Of a stretch of 64,000 nt of DNA, positions 62,389 to 64,000 are shown piece by piece (position 1 is the first letter of the stretch; each line of letters opens with the position of its first letter). A program made the translations under genes and the position numbers. Location: NCBI GenBank assembly GCA_028622995.1, contig JAJQJQ010000018.1, positions 3,968,001-4,032,000 of the forward strand. Direction: 5' to 3'. Below the pieces are notes generated by a model, which searched no databases, was not told the DNA's origin, and saw only the letters and a program-made list of their open reading frames with translations. The stretch is from Panagrolaimus kolymaensis (taxonomy: Eukaryota > Nematoda > Chromadorea > Rhabditida > Panagrolaimidae).

Positions 62389-63991
62389 ATGGTTACCAGC
62401 AATTCAACTACCGAAGTCAAGAACTATGAAATTGAAATGGATCCTTTGGATGAAAAGCTCATAAAAACTCAAACTTTGGAAATTCTCAAAGATTTACGCC
62501 CATCATGGGATCATAATTTGCTAGAATTTGAAGTATGTCTTTATCATATTTTTTTATTTAAAGTAGCAAACATTAGACATCACTTATCTCTTCCTTTTAT
62601 TTTTTCAGACTTACACCAAAGGAATAACCAATCGTATCTTTCGCGTTTCCTATAATGGAGAACCGAATGAAAAAATGATCTTTCGAATTTTTGGTAAAAA
62701 TACGGATAAAGTTATCGATAGGCAAGAATATCATAATTATAGCAAGCAACGAAAAATTATTTATCTTTAGATTGCATGAATTAGAAACAATATCAAAATT
62801 AGAAAAAGTTGGAATTGCCGCGCCTATACACGCAAAGTTCAAGAATGGCATGATTTGTGGTTATCTTGAGGGTGAAACGCTTGACCCTAGCACAATTCGA
62901 AAGCCAGAAATAATTGAGTAAGTTTGTTTTAATGTTATCTCTCACATAAAAGGGAGAGAGAGATTTTTTAAAGCCTTTAAAAAGCAATGAAAAAGAAAAA
63001 ACGGAAATTGATGCCTTCTTTTTTATTTGTGCATTCTTTTAAAAGTTAGTTCACTAAAAATGCATCCAATAATTGAGGAAATTTATAGAAAGATTTGTGA
63101 AGCTATGGCTCGAATGCATCAGATCCCATTAGAAAAGGATGAAGAGGAGCCCTTCATTTTTGACAAAATGAAACAATTCCTTGATAATTTACCAAAGTCA
63201 TTTCCATCTGAAAAGAAAAATATTTTGTATAAAAGATATTTTGGAAGTAAGGATTGTTGAACAACTAAAACACGTAATTTATTAAAAATTAATATTCTTT
63301 TTTAAGGCAATGATCTTCAAGAACAATTTGAGCATTTAAAGCAGCTTTTAACAGCTTTAAATAATCCGGTAGTTTTTTGTCATAATGATTTGTTGGTGTA
63401 TAATATACTTTATGATGACAAAAAAGGTAAGAAAGAAAGAGGCTTAAAAATGATGGCAGAAATTTTGCAACAAAAAAAAAGAGAAGAAATTACCAAAAAC
63501 AAAAATTTATTTTTAGAAAGCATTCATTTTATCGATTACGAATATGCAAGTCCCAATTTCCAATTATTTGAAGTTGCTAATCATTTTTGTGAATATGCAG
63601 GTGTGGATCAACCTGATTATAGCCTGTGTCCAACTCAAGCAGAGAAGAAAGAATTTTTACAAAAATATTTATCTAACTATCACAAAAGAAAAGCCACGGC
63701 GGAAGAAATAAACCAAACATTGGAAATGGTGCCATTTTTTGAAGCGGTTTGTTGTTATTTTTTTAATTCAGCTCTTTTTTATTTATAAATTATAATTGCA
63801 TTACTTTATTTTATTCTTTTTAGGCATCCCACTTTTTTTGGTCGTTGTGGGCTCTCGTTCAATCAGCGAATTCTTCAATAGATTTTGACTATCTCAAATA
63901 TGCCGTTGTCCGTCATTCCATGTTTGCTAAAGTTATTACTCTTATTGGTGAAACAACCCCTGCCACAACTACTGCGAACACTTCTCTTTAA
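62389..63991 (+). CDS. Choline/ethanolamine kinase
   Basis: This enzyme phosphorylates choline or ethanolamine, the first step of the CDP pathway to phosphatidylcholine or phosphatidylethanolamine. Six exons are read at 62389-62532, 62609-62721, 62771-62917, 63050-63246, 63307-63746 and 63824-63991. All phases match and the product is 402 residues, a normal family length. Motifs in order are TKGITNRIFRVSYNG (ATP-loop region), MIFRIFGKNTDKVIDR, AAPIHAKFKNGMICGYLEG, then VVFCHNDLLVYNIL and the choline-kinase motif HFIDYEYASPNFQLFEVANH. The catalytic Asp of HND, the Asn of YNIL and the Asp of IDYEY are present. Usual Gln and Gly of the CHNDLQxGNIL motif are Leu and Tyr here. The intron at 62722 uses a GC donor. 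Choline versus ethanolamine preference cannot be read off. Confidence 0.92.
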
Positions 63992-64000
63992 AATAAAAAA

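Overview
The window is nuclear DNA of a nematode. It is AT-rich. Genes are split by many introns, often about 45-60 nt long with TTTTAG or TTTCAG acceptors. Several first exons sit just downstream of an acceptor with no upstream donor, as expected for spliced-leader trans-splicing. Gene content is typical of nematodes: SREBP, a Wnt, SAD-type kinase, MATH-BTB, FMRFamide-receptor-like GPCRs, a Ptf1a-type bHLH and LEA-like desiccation proteins. The AT bias and short introns would suit a plant-parasitic or fungal-feeding clade IV species, but the species cannot be named from the sequence alone. No operon, CRISPR array or intact transposon was recognised.

Layout. 2.2-5.8 kb (-): sbp-1/SREBP. 7.2-7.9 kb (+): small coiled-coil protein. 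8.1-9.5 kb (-): Wnt ligand. 10.6-12.6 kb: two four-pass membrane proteins tail to tail. 14.0-16.2 kb (+): secreted LEA-like protein built of 48-residue repeats. 17.8-18.7 kb (+): a second, leaderless LEA-like protein. 19.0-20.7 kb (-): histidine acid phosphatase-like protein. 22.4-22.7 kb (-): candidate secreted peptide precursor. 23.8-29.5 kb (-): tandem pair of FMRFamide-receptor-like GPCRs. 31.6-33.5 kb (-): glutaminyl-tRNA synthetase lacking the usual N-terminal extension. 34.0-35.2 kb (-): MATH-BTB protein. 36.3 kb (+): tRNA-Arg(TCT). 36.7-43.0 kb (-): Ig/FN3 adhesion protein with its signal peptide on a distant first exon. 45.6-46.2 kb (-): probable decayed membrane-protein gene. 48.6-49.0 kb (+): second candidate peptide precursor. 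49.4-50.2 kb (+): hlh-13/PTF1A bHLH. 50.8-51.8 kb (+): coiled-coil protein. 54.2-59.6 kb (-): SAD-1/BRSK kinase. 62.4-64.0 kb (+): choline/ethanolamine kinase.

Functional themes are inferred. SREBP and choline kinase both serve membrane-lipid supply. SAD-1, Wnt, the bHLH factor, the Ig/FN3 protein, the peptide GPCRs and the two peptide precursors point to neural patterning and signalling. The most unusual locus is the LEA-like pair at 14-18.7 kb, one predicted secreted and one cytosolic, which suggests water-stress protection on both sides of the secretory membrane. No wholly new multi-gene system was found. The best candidates for novelty are the secreted repetitive LEA protein, the two unrecognised peptide precursors, and the in-frame 48-nt intron inside the bHLH of hlh-13.
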